Source: Adiantum capillus-veneris
Taxonomy: Eukaryota > Streptophyta > Polypodiopsida > Polypodiales > Pteridaceae
Assembly (NCBI GenBank): GCA_014529385.2
Contig: CM043944.1
Coordinates: forward strand, 83,064,884-83,128,883
Direction of reading: 5' to 3'
Length of the DNA stretch: 64,000 bases
The notes under the pieces are model-generated. The model was not told where the DNA came from and did no database searches. It saw only the letters and a list, made by a program, of their open reading frames with translations. The translations under genes were made by a program, and so were the position numbers. Numbering within the stretch: position 1 is the stretch's first letter; each line of letters begins with the position of its first letter. Of the stretch, positions 46,639 through 60,310 are shown one piece after another.

Positions 46639-48057
46639 ATGGTTGACAATAATCAAGAGAGTAGAACGAGTATTGATAACTTTGATTTTGCACATGAAGG
46701 TGCTAATGATGATGCTCCCATGTTTATCAAGTGTCTTGTTTCTAAGCTGCAACAAGCTATGGGAAACCCAGCTCTACAAGGTGAAGTTTTCCAACAACTT
46801 CATAGTTATGGGATTCTCCAAACTCCCCCAAAAGAGAGAGCACCTGAGAAGTCTCTTCAAGAGATTTCCAAGAGAGGGCTCTCTACGGTGAGAGAAGAGG
46901 AGAACCCATATGAAGCACTTAAACGATTACTAGCGGACTTACCTCCATCCAAGAAGAAAGGTGAAGTCTCTACTATAGAGCCTTCCCCAAGAGAAGGAGA
47001 AAGAAGTGAGTCTCCCAATACTTTTGAAGATGTGACTCCAAGAAGACGGCAGCCTCAACGATCTCCAACTCCCCCCAAGAGAGAAAGATTTCCGGAAAGT
47101 CCTCCTCCTCGTTATCGCAAAAAGGAAGAGAGGTACCTAAAGAAGGAAAAGGAGAGAAAGAGGTCACCCTCTTCTCCATCTTCATCACCTTCCTCATATT
47201 CCAATGAAGGTAGTGGCTCTTCTCTCAAAGAGCCCAAAAGGAAAGGCCATCACAAGTCCTATCCGGTATGGAGAAGGTCCAAGAAGCTGAAGAAGTTCAA
47301 GGAGGGAGGAAAGGACACCACTTTTCTTACCTATGATGGCACCTTTGGTGCTACGGACAAGATCTTGGCCTTCATCCAACAGTTTGATGTGGCCTTTGGT
47401 GATGAGGACTTCATGGAGTCCTCTAAACTGCGTCAGGTATGTATGCATTTTCAGAGCTCTGCTCGTCAATGGTGGGTAAGCCTACGAGCCCAAAGGAAAG
47501 CTCCAAGGACATGGAAGGCTTTAAGAGCCTCCATCATGAATCAATTTCTGGCAAGCAACACTAAAGACAATGTCCTCACACAATGGCAAAGCTTGAAACT
47601 CTCTCCCTACGAGTCAATCCAAAAGTATGTAGATGAGTTTTGGGATTTACTTCTCAAAGCCAGTGTCTACAAAAAGATAGGCTTTGAGGAGCAAAAGCAA
47701 CAATTTTTTGCGGGTCTTTTTGACGAGATGGCCGAGTATATTAACTCACAAAGGCCTAATGCCATATCGGCGGTCATACACCATACTATGGTCGCCTCTC
47801 AAATCAATTTCCAGCAAAGGGTTAAGAGAAACTCTAAGCCCATGGAAGTGAAGGATCAAAATGAGCCTAGAGGAAGGAATAATGCTCAATCTTCCTCCAA
47901 AGGCAACTCTAGCAACACCGATAACAACGCTAAGGAGAAAGGAGTCTACAAAGCTAAGAATAGAATCTCTCCAATAGAGCTAGAGTGTTATCGTAAGGAT
48001 AACAAATGCTACAAGTGTGGACAGCAAGGGCATGTCTATCGTGCTTGTCCCCAATAA
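46639..48057 (+). CDS. GYP-B gag, intact
   Basis: The first ATG is at 46639 (MVDNNQESRT); the frame is open upstream but without an ATG. The 472-residue product has a helical N-terminus, a long Ser/Arg/Lys/Pro-rich linker (about residues 100-230), a retrotransposon gag domain (LTYDGTFGATDKILAFIQQ, SSARQWWVSLRAQRK, WQSLKLSPYESIQKYVDEF) and a zinc knuckle CYKCGQQGHVYRAC close to the C-terminus. It forms the virus-like particle shell and binds the element RNA. The frame is clean while the neighbouring pol is ruined, so this protein may still be made. Confidence 0.9.
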   Translation: MVDNNQESRTSIDNFDFAHEGANDDAPMFIKCLVSKLQQAMGNPALQGEVFQQLHSYGILQTPPKERAPEKSLQEISKRGLSTVREEENPYEALKRLLADLPPSKKKGEVSTIEPSPREGERSESPNTFEDVTPRRRQPQRSPTPPKRERFPESPPPRYRKKEERYLKKEKERKRSPSSPSSSPSSYSNEGSGSSLKEPKRKGHHKSYPVWRRSKKLKKFKEGGKDTTFLTYDGTFGATDKILAFIQQFDVAFGDEDFMESSKLRQVCMHFQSSARQWWVSLRAQRKAPRTWKALRASIMNQFLASNTKDNVLTQWQSLKLSPYESIQKYVDEFWDLLLKASVYKKIGFEEQKQQFFAGLFDEMAEYINSQRPNAISAVIHHTMVASQINFQQRVKRNSKPMEVKDQNEPRGRNNAQSSSKGNSSNTDNNAKEKGVYKAKNRISPIELECYRKDNKCYKCGQQGHVYRACPQ

Positions 48058-50340
48058 ATGCACGCAACAATCCGCCTTGAGTTTCTATGCTGGAAACTCC
48101 AAAAGAGGATGCTCATAGCAAAAGGCTTTTGTTTTTCCTAAGCTAGTATATATGTACATACATGTTTATGAGTCGGGTAGCATCCTATACCATGTAAATA
48201 TGCATGCTTTTCGTAAGTTAATGAAAATCTATATATTCATATACATGATTTTTGTTGAAAAGTCTGTAAATGAATTCAATGTTTCAACCAATAACAATAA
48301 AAAAAAAGACGGGAATCAAGAGGAATTAGAATTTTCTACATTCCTAAATGGATTCCAAAATGTTTTTATTGATGATACCCCCGTGAGCTATCTCCACAAT
48401 GAGGGGACAATGACCATGCAATGGAGCTTTTACCATGAAGCTCACTGCCTAATAAGCCTCCTTATTGAGATTTATAAGCTCCACAAGAGGAGTTCAAAAG
48501 GCAATAGCATGAATTGGTAAGTTTTGAGAGAGATTAGGCTTTCCTCTTACCAAAAGAAAAGTGGATTTTTTAAAAGAGATGCAATAATTAGGTCACATTA
48601 TCTCTAAAGGTGGTATTTGTATGGAACCACAAAAGGTAGAGGTAATAAAAAGATGGCCTAATCCAAGGAGTCTACATGAGTTGCGAAGATCTAAAGGTAT
48701 GAGTGCATACTAGAGATGCTTCATAGGAAAAATTCATGCTTATAGCACGTCCAATACATGACTTAACAAAAAAGAACGTTAAGTGTACATGGACTACAAA
48801 GAGAGAAAAATACTTTTGAAAAGTTCAAAGAGAAATTTATCTCTCAACTTATGCTTACATTACAGGATCTCTCAAAGCTATTTGAGGTCCAATGTAATGC
48901 CTAGATGCATGCCTTCAAGAAAAAATTTTCTTCAAGAAGGGAATACCATAGAATACAAGATTCAAAGACTCAAATCCAATGAGCGAATGCTGGACCTATA
49001 CAAAAGGAACTACGAGCTGTTTTACATGCCGTTGACACATGGAAGTACTTCTTGCGGACTCCATCCATGATACAAACCAAGCTCTTCGACAATCAAATGA
49101 GGTGGGCAAATTTCTTTTTGCAATTTAAATTTTACATTGCTCACATTGCTGGCAAGCACAAACATGTAGCCGATGCACTTTCCCGATGGCCAAGGGTAGA
49201 TAGGATATCAATAGCAACTTAAAATGAACTATGTTTTATGATAGTTAAATATGCTTCTAACCCAGGCTTTAGGGATATAATAATAGCCTTTACAAATGGA
49301 AGAAAAAGAACCACTCACGTTAGAGGATGGTTATCTTCCATACCTCAATAGGCTATATCTTCCTCACTTCCCATGCTCCTCCCATATGCGGGGCAAAGAG
49401 GAATTCGAATTTATTCTTTTAGGAATAAAAGCATACTTGTATTGGCTTACCAAGAAACAAGAACATACAAGAGTATGTTTCAAAATGTATGGTATACCAA
49501 AAGATGAAGTATGATAGAAGGACCATGGCTTGCCAACATCTAATTGTGTCGGATAGAAATCCTACCATGACCACTAATTTCTGATAGAGTCTCTATCAGA
49601 ACTAGAGTAACCCTCTTATGTTGGCCTACTATTCCAACGGATGGCCAAAAGGAAAATCACAAAACTAATGATCCTTGATCTACTAAAAGCTTGTGATTCG
49701 AGGTAGATCAATGCTCAAAATGGGAGAAGTACTTACCCTAACAAAGGTATGTCTCTAATAACATGAACATGCTTCTAAGGGGAAAGTACCTAAAGACGGA
49801 AGATCCAAACGTCCCTTGTAGCTTAAGGTACCTGGGAAGATCTTCATTGAAAAGGAGTATAGCCGAGATCAAAAAGAATCTTTTTAGAAGATTAAACAGG
49901 CTATATCCATCTATTAGCTAGGCAAAAGAGGCTCCTGCCATTAGGCATAAAAAGAGCCTTATCCTTTAAAGAAAAAGAAATCTTTCTTTGGGTCTTACTA
50001 AACAATTAAAGTTTCCCAACTATTGGCTCATATATATCATTTTTCATGAGAGCCTATTCGAGCCTTATTAAGGAGAGCCACCAATAGAGGCTATAAATGT
50101 AGACCCATTAGAGATCGAGGATGAAGAAAACGAGCTCCAACCCAACCCAAGTTCATCCTTTGACAGGAACACAAGGTATTAAGAAATGGTAAGATTACTG
50201 ACAGTATCTTATTTAAGTTAAGAATTATCCTTTCAAAGATGCTAAATGCATGCAAAGAACATAGCTTAAGGATAATATGAACCTTGTTAATGATGCTTAC
50301 AATGACACAAAAGAGTAAGCAAATGTAAAAGAAATTCATT
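48058..50340 (+). pseudogene. GYP-B pol remnant
   Basis: Compared with GYP-A, readable blocks are the pre-RT linker (FLNGFQNVFIDDTP, about 48340), the connection region after RT (about 48555-48770), RNase H (about 48780-49200, ending VADALSRWP) and shredded integrase (SKCMVYQK and VSDRNPTMTTNF pieces, about 49460-49580). The whole reverse transcriptase fingers and palm, including the catalytic FDD box, is deleted between about 48430 and 48550. Stops are frequent. Confidence 0.82.
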
Positions 50341-50628
50341 TTAAATGATCCATGCTTTTGTCTTATAAGACTCTCTTTTTATGTTTCGTGCCAAACACCA
50401 AGTAGAACTTGTCACTCTACTTTGGAAGTATGATATGGACTAAAAAGAGCAGACATACTTGTGGCAGACAATGTCTCTCAAGCACCAAGTGGATTAGTCA
50501 CCCACTCTGGAATGATATCGTAGGGTAAAAATGGATCCTCTACCCGCTAAGACCAATGGACTAACGGGTGAGACTTTACCATCTCTACCTCATAGTCGAG
50601 GATGACTATGATTTCAAGAGAGAGGTAA

Positions 50629-52322
50629 TGTCATAAAAACTAATATCTAACCAACCCAAATGATTTCTCATATTAAACTGATCACTTAATGTGGGAGAAT
50701 AAACTGAAACAAGGGTTAAGATATAGACATGTGCTTATAGATCTATCTCAACACGGGGCCAATGGTAAAGGAGCCCAAATGAGAGATGGTCTATCAAAGA
50801 GCAAGGCTAACCAATGGAGCATAGGACCTTAGGGTTAGCTTCATTGAAGACCTCCAATAATGTGTGTAAAAGTCCTTTGACCTTAGGTAAGCTAGGGCTA
50901 AGCTTGAGGCGCGGGAACCCGATCCAGCTCGAGGTGCTTGTCATGCTTGAGGACTAAGGTGCTTGAGGTGCTTGATGATTGAGGTGCTTGAGATTCCTGA
51001 GGTTCTTAATGATTGAGATGCTTGAGGTGCTTGACATGCTTGAGATGTTAGGGTTGCACTTGAGGTGAGAACCCAGCCCAAGCTTAAAGTGCTTAAGGGA
51101 CAAGCTTGTGGTGGGAACTGGGCCTATGCATGAGGGGTTGAGGTGTCAAAAAGTCAAAGATTCAATCCCTACAAGGAGGGGGCGAGCCCTACATGAGGGG
51201 GGATGAGAGAGAACACCCACACACTCACACAAGGCATGCATGGTGCAAAGAAAGCAAAAGGGACACTTGTCAAGTTCCTCCTCATGTTGCCCTCATGGTG
51301 TGCCTAAAGCCTATTGGTTGGCCACCCAAGGGGTCCAATAATAATTTACGGGATTTAATTAATTGATTTTGTAGTTACCAAGTCCTCTCTCTCAAAGGGG
51401 AAAGGGGGACACTTGTCTCAAGGCTACCCTTGCTTCTTGTAATGCCTCCTGCTTATGATTGGCTAGGCCTGGAGGGGTCTAATGAGCTTCAAGCATGAGC
51501 TACAATGGGGGGTCGACCCAAGCAAGCTAGGGGGTTGCTTAGGGGGTATACTCACCCACACACACTCACAAACACTCTCATTGTGTGCTAGGAAAGGTGC
51601 AAGAGCTCCATCTCCTTCTCCAAGCTCCTTGAGAAGTTGAGAGCCTACACCAACACTCTTGGCTATGGAATGCAAATCCAACCAAGAGCTATGCTTCAAT
51701 GCTTAAGCTTTCCATCTTCTCCATCTTCATTACTATGCTATTATGTATGCTAAGCAAGAAGAGTAATGATAAGTGAGGAATTATTTCTTTCTCCTATGGA
51801 ATACTTCTTCTTCCTCTTCCCTACCCTCATTCCCTGCTAGCTCTCTCCACCTTCGAAGGTGTTTGAGGTCTTGGGACTGAAGCTTGGGATAGTTAATGCT
51901 TTCCACAAAGTGCATGCTATGCTTATTGCAAGAAGGCTAATGGTGTATTGCAAGTAGATTAGTTACTTAATGCAAGTAGATTAATTGTAGTGCAAGGAAG
52001 ATTAATTGTTGCTTTAGGCACAAGTTGATGCATAAAAGTATACATCCTCATGTACACTCAAATGATTTAGGGAACACAAAGACTAATGATGTTCACGAGT
52101 TCTTGATTGTTTTCAAGCTAAGATTGATTGTTGATATTATGCAAAAGCTTGGTGTATGAAGCTTCTATCTCCATATTGCCAAAGAGGTCTCAAGGAACAC
52201 AAAGATTGTATTGTATCAAGTCTCTCTTAATGAGAGAATCTATAATACAAATGCCTTTTGGAGGGGGACCGGCTCCACATAAATCCGGTTCTCAACTGTT
52301 ATCATATTCTCTAAAATCTCTC

Positions 52323-52391
<69 letters not shown>

Positions 52392-52534
52392 AAGGTATTG
52401 CTCATGCCGAGTCAATTAAGTGTTATGATTAAGTTGCTACTACCAATTAAGTTCACCATCTATGCTCTCATAGTTGCTCACTCTAATTCTCTTAATTCCG
52501 CTATTCTCTAAGTTCATAGGCCATTTCCATTACA
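50629..52534 (+). repeat. GYP-B 3' LTR (1906 bp)
   Basis: Near copy of the 5' LTR, with a longer CT microsatellite (52317-52388). It is preceded by the purine-rich AAGAGAGAGGTAA. Confidence 0.93.
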
Positions 52535-52539
52535 CGCCA

Positions 52540-55980
<3,441 letters not shown>

Positions 55981-56391
55981 CTACAGTTGTGGAGCGCTTT
56001 GTGCACGTGGTTTGAACCTTCCATAGTCAAAGGGACTTCGCACTCCGACTTTGTAGAGTTGCTTCTTCAGACTTATTTTGATTTTCTTAGTTTTTTCTCC
56101 AAACTTCTTTTCTAAAATGTCCCAAGCTTCGTTTGCATGATCGCATTCATCCATAAAATGTACGTAATTATCATGCAGAGAAGTGATTATGATGCCTAAA
56201 TCTTGTTCATCTTCGGCTTGGACTTGTGCGCTAATTATGATGGAAGTTGTAGCTCTAGTTACGGGTTTTGTTTGCATTAAAGGTACCTTGACTATTGCTT
56301 ACAAGTTCTTTTTCATCAAATACCCTCTCAATTTTGTTTGCCATGTATGAAATCCTTCACCGTCAAATTTATCTACTCCTTTCTCACCCAT
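55981..56391 (-). pseudogene. Ty1/copia gag fragment
   Basis: The ATG at 56391 opens MGEKGVDKFDGEGFHTWQ. After a TAA near 56300 the same frame goes on (GIIITSLHDNYVHFMDECD, NEAWDILEKKFGEKTKKI), the UBN2-type gag domain of copia elements. It does not match COP1 or COP2 gag closely. No LTR was found around it. Confidence 0.75.
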
Positions 56392-56765
56392 TGTGTAAGT
56401 AGAGGGGTCTTAGCTTTAGGAGACTCTCCTAATGCCAGTGTCTACCTCTTTACAACAAAATAATAATCACCAAAGTGATAGCATACACAATATACAAAAG
56501 ATTTAGCCAAAACCTACAAATTCAAGTACACTATTCACCAAACTTTGGGCGTAATTGCACTTCAAGATTGTTTTCGTCGACTTCCTCGATGGGGTTGAAT
56601 TTTGGTTAAACTTTGAGACACTAATGCTGAGGAGGTGGTTGCTTCGGTCTAAGATTTTTGCACCACTTTTCCCAATATTCTTGTCTTGAATTTTTAACTT
56701 TTTGTGCAGATGAAGCAATAGAATTCTCTTGATGTGGCTTTTGATTTCAAAGTTGTGTTGCCACT

Positions 56766-57043
56766 AGCCATATAAGGATTTCATCAACTGATGTCGATGA
56801 TATGTGTGAGGCCTCGTAAGGATGCCCTTTAGGTGGGCAGCCGGTATGGATAGCGCACAGCATTGGTTTAGCGCATAAAATAACCTTCTCAGGGCAGCCT
56901 CACCTATAGCCATATAAGGATTTCATCAAATGATGCTGACGATATGTGTGAGGCCTCTTAAGGATGCCCTTGGGCATCCAGTATGGATAGCGCACAACAC
57001 TGGTTTAGCGCATAAAATAGCCTTCTCAGGGCAGCCTCACTCA
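56766..57043. repeat. 142-bp tandem duplication
   Basis: Two copies starting AGCCATATAAGGATTTCATC at 56766 and 56908, each ending in CAGGGCAGCCTCAC. About 90 percent alike by eye. Function unknown; non-coding. Confidence 0.88.
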
Positions 57044-57045
57044 AC

Positions 57046-57608
57046 ATGATAAAGGCCCTATCAAAGGGTGAGTGGGATAAATCTCCCTTTCATATGCAAA
57101 ACAATGTTATTGAGCTTTGTCCAACTCCTTGCTTCCAAAAGTTGCAAGTCTACCATCTTGTGCTAGGATCGAGAATAAATTTTTCATATTTTAATTTAAT
57201 TGGTAATGTCATCCCACACATACAGAATCAAGGTTATATGAACTAAAAATGATTCGCCATTTTTTTTCATTGGCGCACTTACGTTGAGACTCATCCGCCA
57301 ATTGTAGCCTTGCCTTCAATTCAAAGAGTAACCTCAATAACTATGACAAAGATCAAGGTGCAATACAATTGATGCAGGCCTCTCCATTTTTGGACACTAC
57401 TAGCCATTCATGAGCTACCAACACATGCTCTTCACTATCCCAATTAACGGCACTATAACATTGTGTATATAGCGATAAGACTAGGGCAAAAAAAAAAATG
57501 GAATGTGTCACGTGAGCTCATTTGAGCTTTGGCACAGAAGAGCAAGAGGCTACATGTAGCCCTCCACCCCCGCCTCCCCCTTCCTATCATATCCTCTCCT
57601 CTCCCCAA

Positions 57609-57661
<53 letters not shown>

Positions 57662-57739
57662 ACTCCACAAGCTACAATTTGATGTTGCAGTAAACCTAGT
57701 GTTGAGGTGCACGGTTTATTGCACTGCAAGAACTCCCCA
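57046..57739. other. Non-coding, no gene recognised
   Basis: Intergenic sequence up to GYP-A with a CA microsatellite at 57610-57659. Confidence 0.4.
57610..57659. repeat. (CA)n microsatellite
   Basis: CA dinucleotide run of about 50 bp. Confidence 0.95.
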
Positions 57740-58046
57740 TGTCATAATAACTAGTATCTAATTCTCCTAAATGATTTTCTCATGTTAAACTGATCATTTA
57801 ATATGGGAAGTGCCAGGGGAGAAAAAGCTAGAATATTGGTTAAGCTTGCAGACCGGCCACAGTAGGGATCCAAAGGAGGGAAAATAGGAATTCAAAGAGG
57901 CGGACCGTCTGCAAAAGAGCAATGTGCAGCAATGTCCAAAGGTCAAACATTGGGGGAATTGGATGCTTTGTGTGTGTCCCAAAAGTCTTTGGCAATCCCT
58001 ACATAGAAGGAGGCAAGCCTTGCAAGTAGGGGATGAGAGAGAAACT

Positions 58047-58077
<31 letters not shown>

Positions 58078-59085
58078 TCCCTTTACACAAAGGGAATGAG
58101 GGACACATGTCAGCTCCCTAGCCCAGATGCCCACAGGGTGTACCCAAATCCTATTGGATGGCCTTGGAGGTGGACCAATGAGAATTAGGCTAGAGTAAAT
58201 CTAGTTTAATTAATTTAAAAACACTTAATAAAAGAGCCAATAATAATTAAGCTCTCTAGAAGACTATTGGACAGTCTCCCAAGGGGTCCAATGAGCATTC
58301 AGCAGCCCAATGGCTTGCCTGATTTCTATTGGCCAGGAGACAAAGGGTCCAATGAGAGTTTAGTTGCATTAATTAATTACCTAAAGTTCTCACAAAAGGG
58401 AAAAGGGGAACACATATAAGAAGTCTATCACTAATGCTCCTGAAATCCTATTGGCTAAGCCTGGGGAGGTCCAATGGGGTGTCTGCATGAGCGAATAGCA
58501 AGAGGGGTCAACCAAGAGAGAGGGGGGGCTGATTTTCTCAAGGCATTATTGCATTACACACTCACACTAGTCTATGTGTGGAGTAAGAAGACTCTCTCTC
58601 TCTGCTCAAGCTTTAATGGAAAGCTTATCACCTACTCCAAGCTTGTGAGAAGGGAGGCCTACACCAACAACTCTTGGCTTTGTGATGCAAATCCAACCAA
58701 GATCCAAGCTTCAATGCATGCTCATCTCCTCTACCATGCTAATTACTAAGCTAAGCTATGCTAATATGAGTGATTATGTGAGGAGATGTACATATTTCTC
58801 GTAAGACTACTCCTTCTTCCTCTCAATCTACTCTCATACCCCGCTAGCTCTCACCATCTTTGAAGGTGTGTGAAGTCTTGGGTCTGAGACCGTGAGGGAA
58901 TTGATGTTGTGTTTGATAAGTGTTTTGCTTAGTGCTTGAAGTTTCCATCTTCATTGCACTAGCTAGTATTGAAGGAACACAAAGAATTGTATTGAAAAAT
59001 GTCTCTCTTGATGGGAGAAACCATAATACAAAGCTTTTTGGAGGGGGGGACCGTCTCCATGCAAATCCAGTCCTCAAATGTTGTC
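57740..59085 (+). repeat. GYP-A 5' LTR, 3' end deleted
   Basis: Starts TGTCATAATAAC. It follows the GYP-B LTR loosely and the inverted fragment at 15463-16192 closely. At about 59085 it jumps from CAAATGTTGTCA into gag sequence, while the GYP-B LTR goes on for about 220 bp more. Confidence 0.85.
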
Positions 59086-59998
59086 AAGAAAAGAAAAAGG
59101 AGAGAAAGAGGTCACCCTCTTCTCCATCTTCCTCAAATTCTTCACCTTCTGAAAAAAGTGATGGTGCAACCTTTGAACCATAAAAAATAAGAGGCCATAG
59201 CAAATCCTATGCCGTGTGGAAGAGGTCATCCAAGCTCAAGAAGTTCAAGGAGGGAGGGAAGAGCATCTCTTTCCTTACCTATGATGGCACCTTTGGTGCT
59301 ACGGACAAAATCTTGGCCTTTATTCAATAGTTTGATGCAGCGTTTGGAGATGAGGGCTTCACGGAGTCCTCTGAGCTACACCATGTAGCTATGCACTTTC
59401 AAAACTCCGCCAGACAATGGTGGTATAGCCTATGGGCCAACGGTGAAGCTCCACGAACATGGAAAGCTTTAAGAGGTTCCATTATGAAGCAGTTTTTGGC
59501 CACCGATGCCAAAGACAAAGTACTCACCCAATAGCAAAGCTTGAAGCTCTCTCCCTATGAATCCATTCACAAATATGTAGACAAGTTTTGGGACTTACAA
59601 CTCAAAACCACTGTCTTCAAAAAGTTGGATTTTGGAGAGCAAAAGCAACAATTTTGTGCGGGCTTAACTGAAAAAATGGTCGAGTATGTCAACTCCCAAA
59701 GTCCACGCACCATATCGGCGGTTATACACCATACTATGGTGGCTTCTCGAATCAATTTCCAAACAGGGGCTAAGAGAAATTCTAAGTCCACGGAAAACAA
59801 GGGTACCAATGAGCCTAAAGGGAAGGACAATGTCCAAAAAGTCTCATAAGGGCAATTCCATTAAAGCTAAGGAGAAGGGAGTTTACAAGGCAAAAACAAA
59901 CTCTCTCCTGAAGAGCTTGAGCGTTATCGCAAGGATAACCATTGTTTCAAGTGCGGCGAGCAAGGGCATGCATACCGCGCTTGTCCCCAAAAGAACAC
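59086..59998 (+). pseudogene. GYP-A gag, 5'-truncated and broken
   Basis: Aligns with GYP-B gag from its KERKRSPSSPSS linker onward. Contains LTYDGTFGATDKILAFIQ, then a TAG at about 59328 where GYP-B has Gln, a second TAG at about 59532 where GYP-B has Trp, and LSPYESIHKYVDKFWDL. A frameshift near 59850 follows, then the zinc knuckle CFKCGEQGHAYRAC (about 59944-59985). Confidence 0.82.
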
Positions 59999-60089
59999 CC
60001 GTCATGAACCTCCTAGAGCTACCTTGGTCAAAATCCAGAGGAGGAAACTCACCACAAAGGATCTCCTCTATGCCATGCTTGGGGAAAGG

Positions 60090-60310
60090 TAAGAGAACAT
60101 GATGCTTTTATTCTCTTTGACCCTGGTTCTACTCACAATTTCATGTCCACAAAGTTGGCCACCAAGCTAGGCATACAAGCTTACAAGATGGGAGATGTCC
60201 TACCTGCAAACGGTGCTTTCAAGGGGCAAGAAGCTTCAGTCACTCCCTTAATCGGGAAATTGAGGCTCCATTTCCAAAGCTATGTGGACAAAAGAGGACT
60301 TCTTTATCTC
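60090..60310 (+). pseudogene. GYP-A aspartic protease
   Basis: ILFDPGSTHNFMSTKLATKL (from about 60107) is the protease active-site region in the D-P-G-S-T form seen in several plant gypsy lineages. A frameshift near 60290 separates its end from the pol frame that starts at 60282. Confidence 0.75.

Larger units (their letters stand above)
44347..52534 (+). mobile_element. Ty3/gypsy element GYP-B, complete ends, pol deleted
   Basis: LTRs 44347-46224 and 50629-52534 are flanked by the exact 5-bp duplication CGCCA (44342-44346 and 52535-52539). There is a primer site after the 5' LTR and a polypurine tract before the 3' LTR. The internal region is only 4.4 kb: intact gag followed by a decayed pol that lacks the reverse transcriptase core. 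It is related to GYP-A in LTR, gag and pol. Confidence 0.93.
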
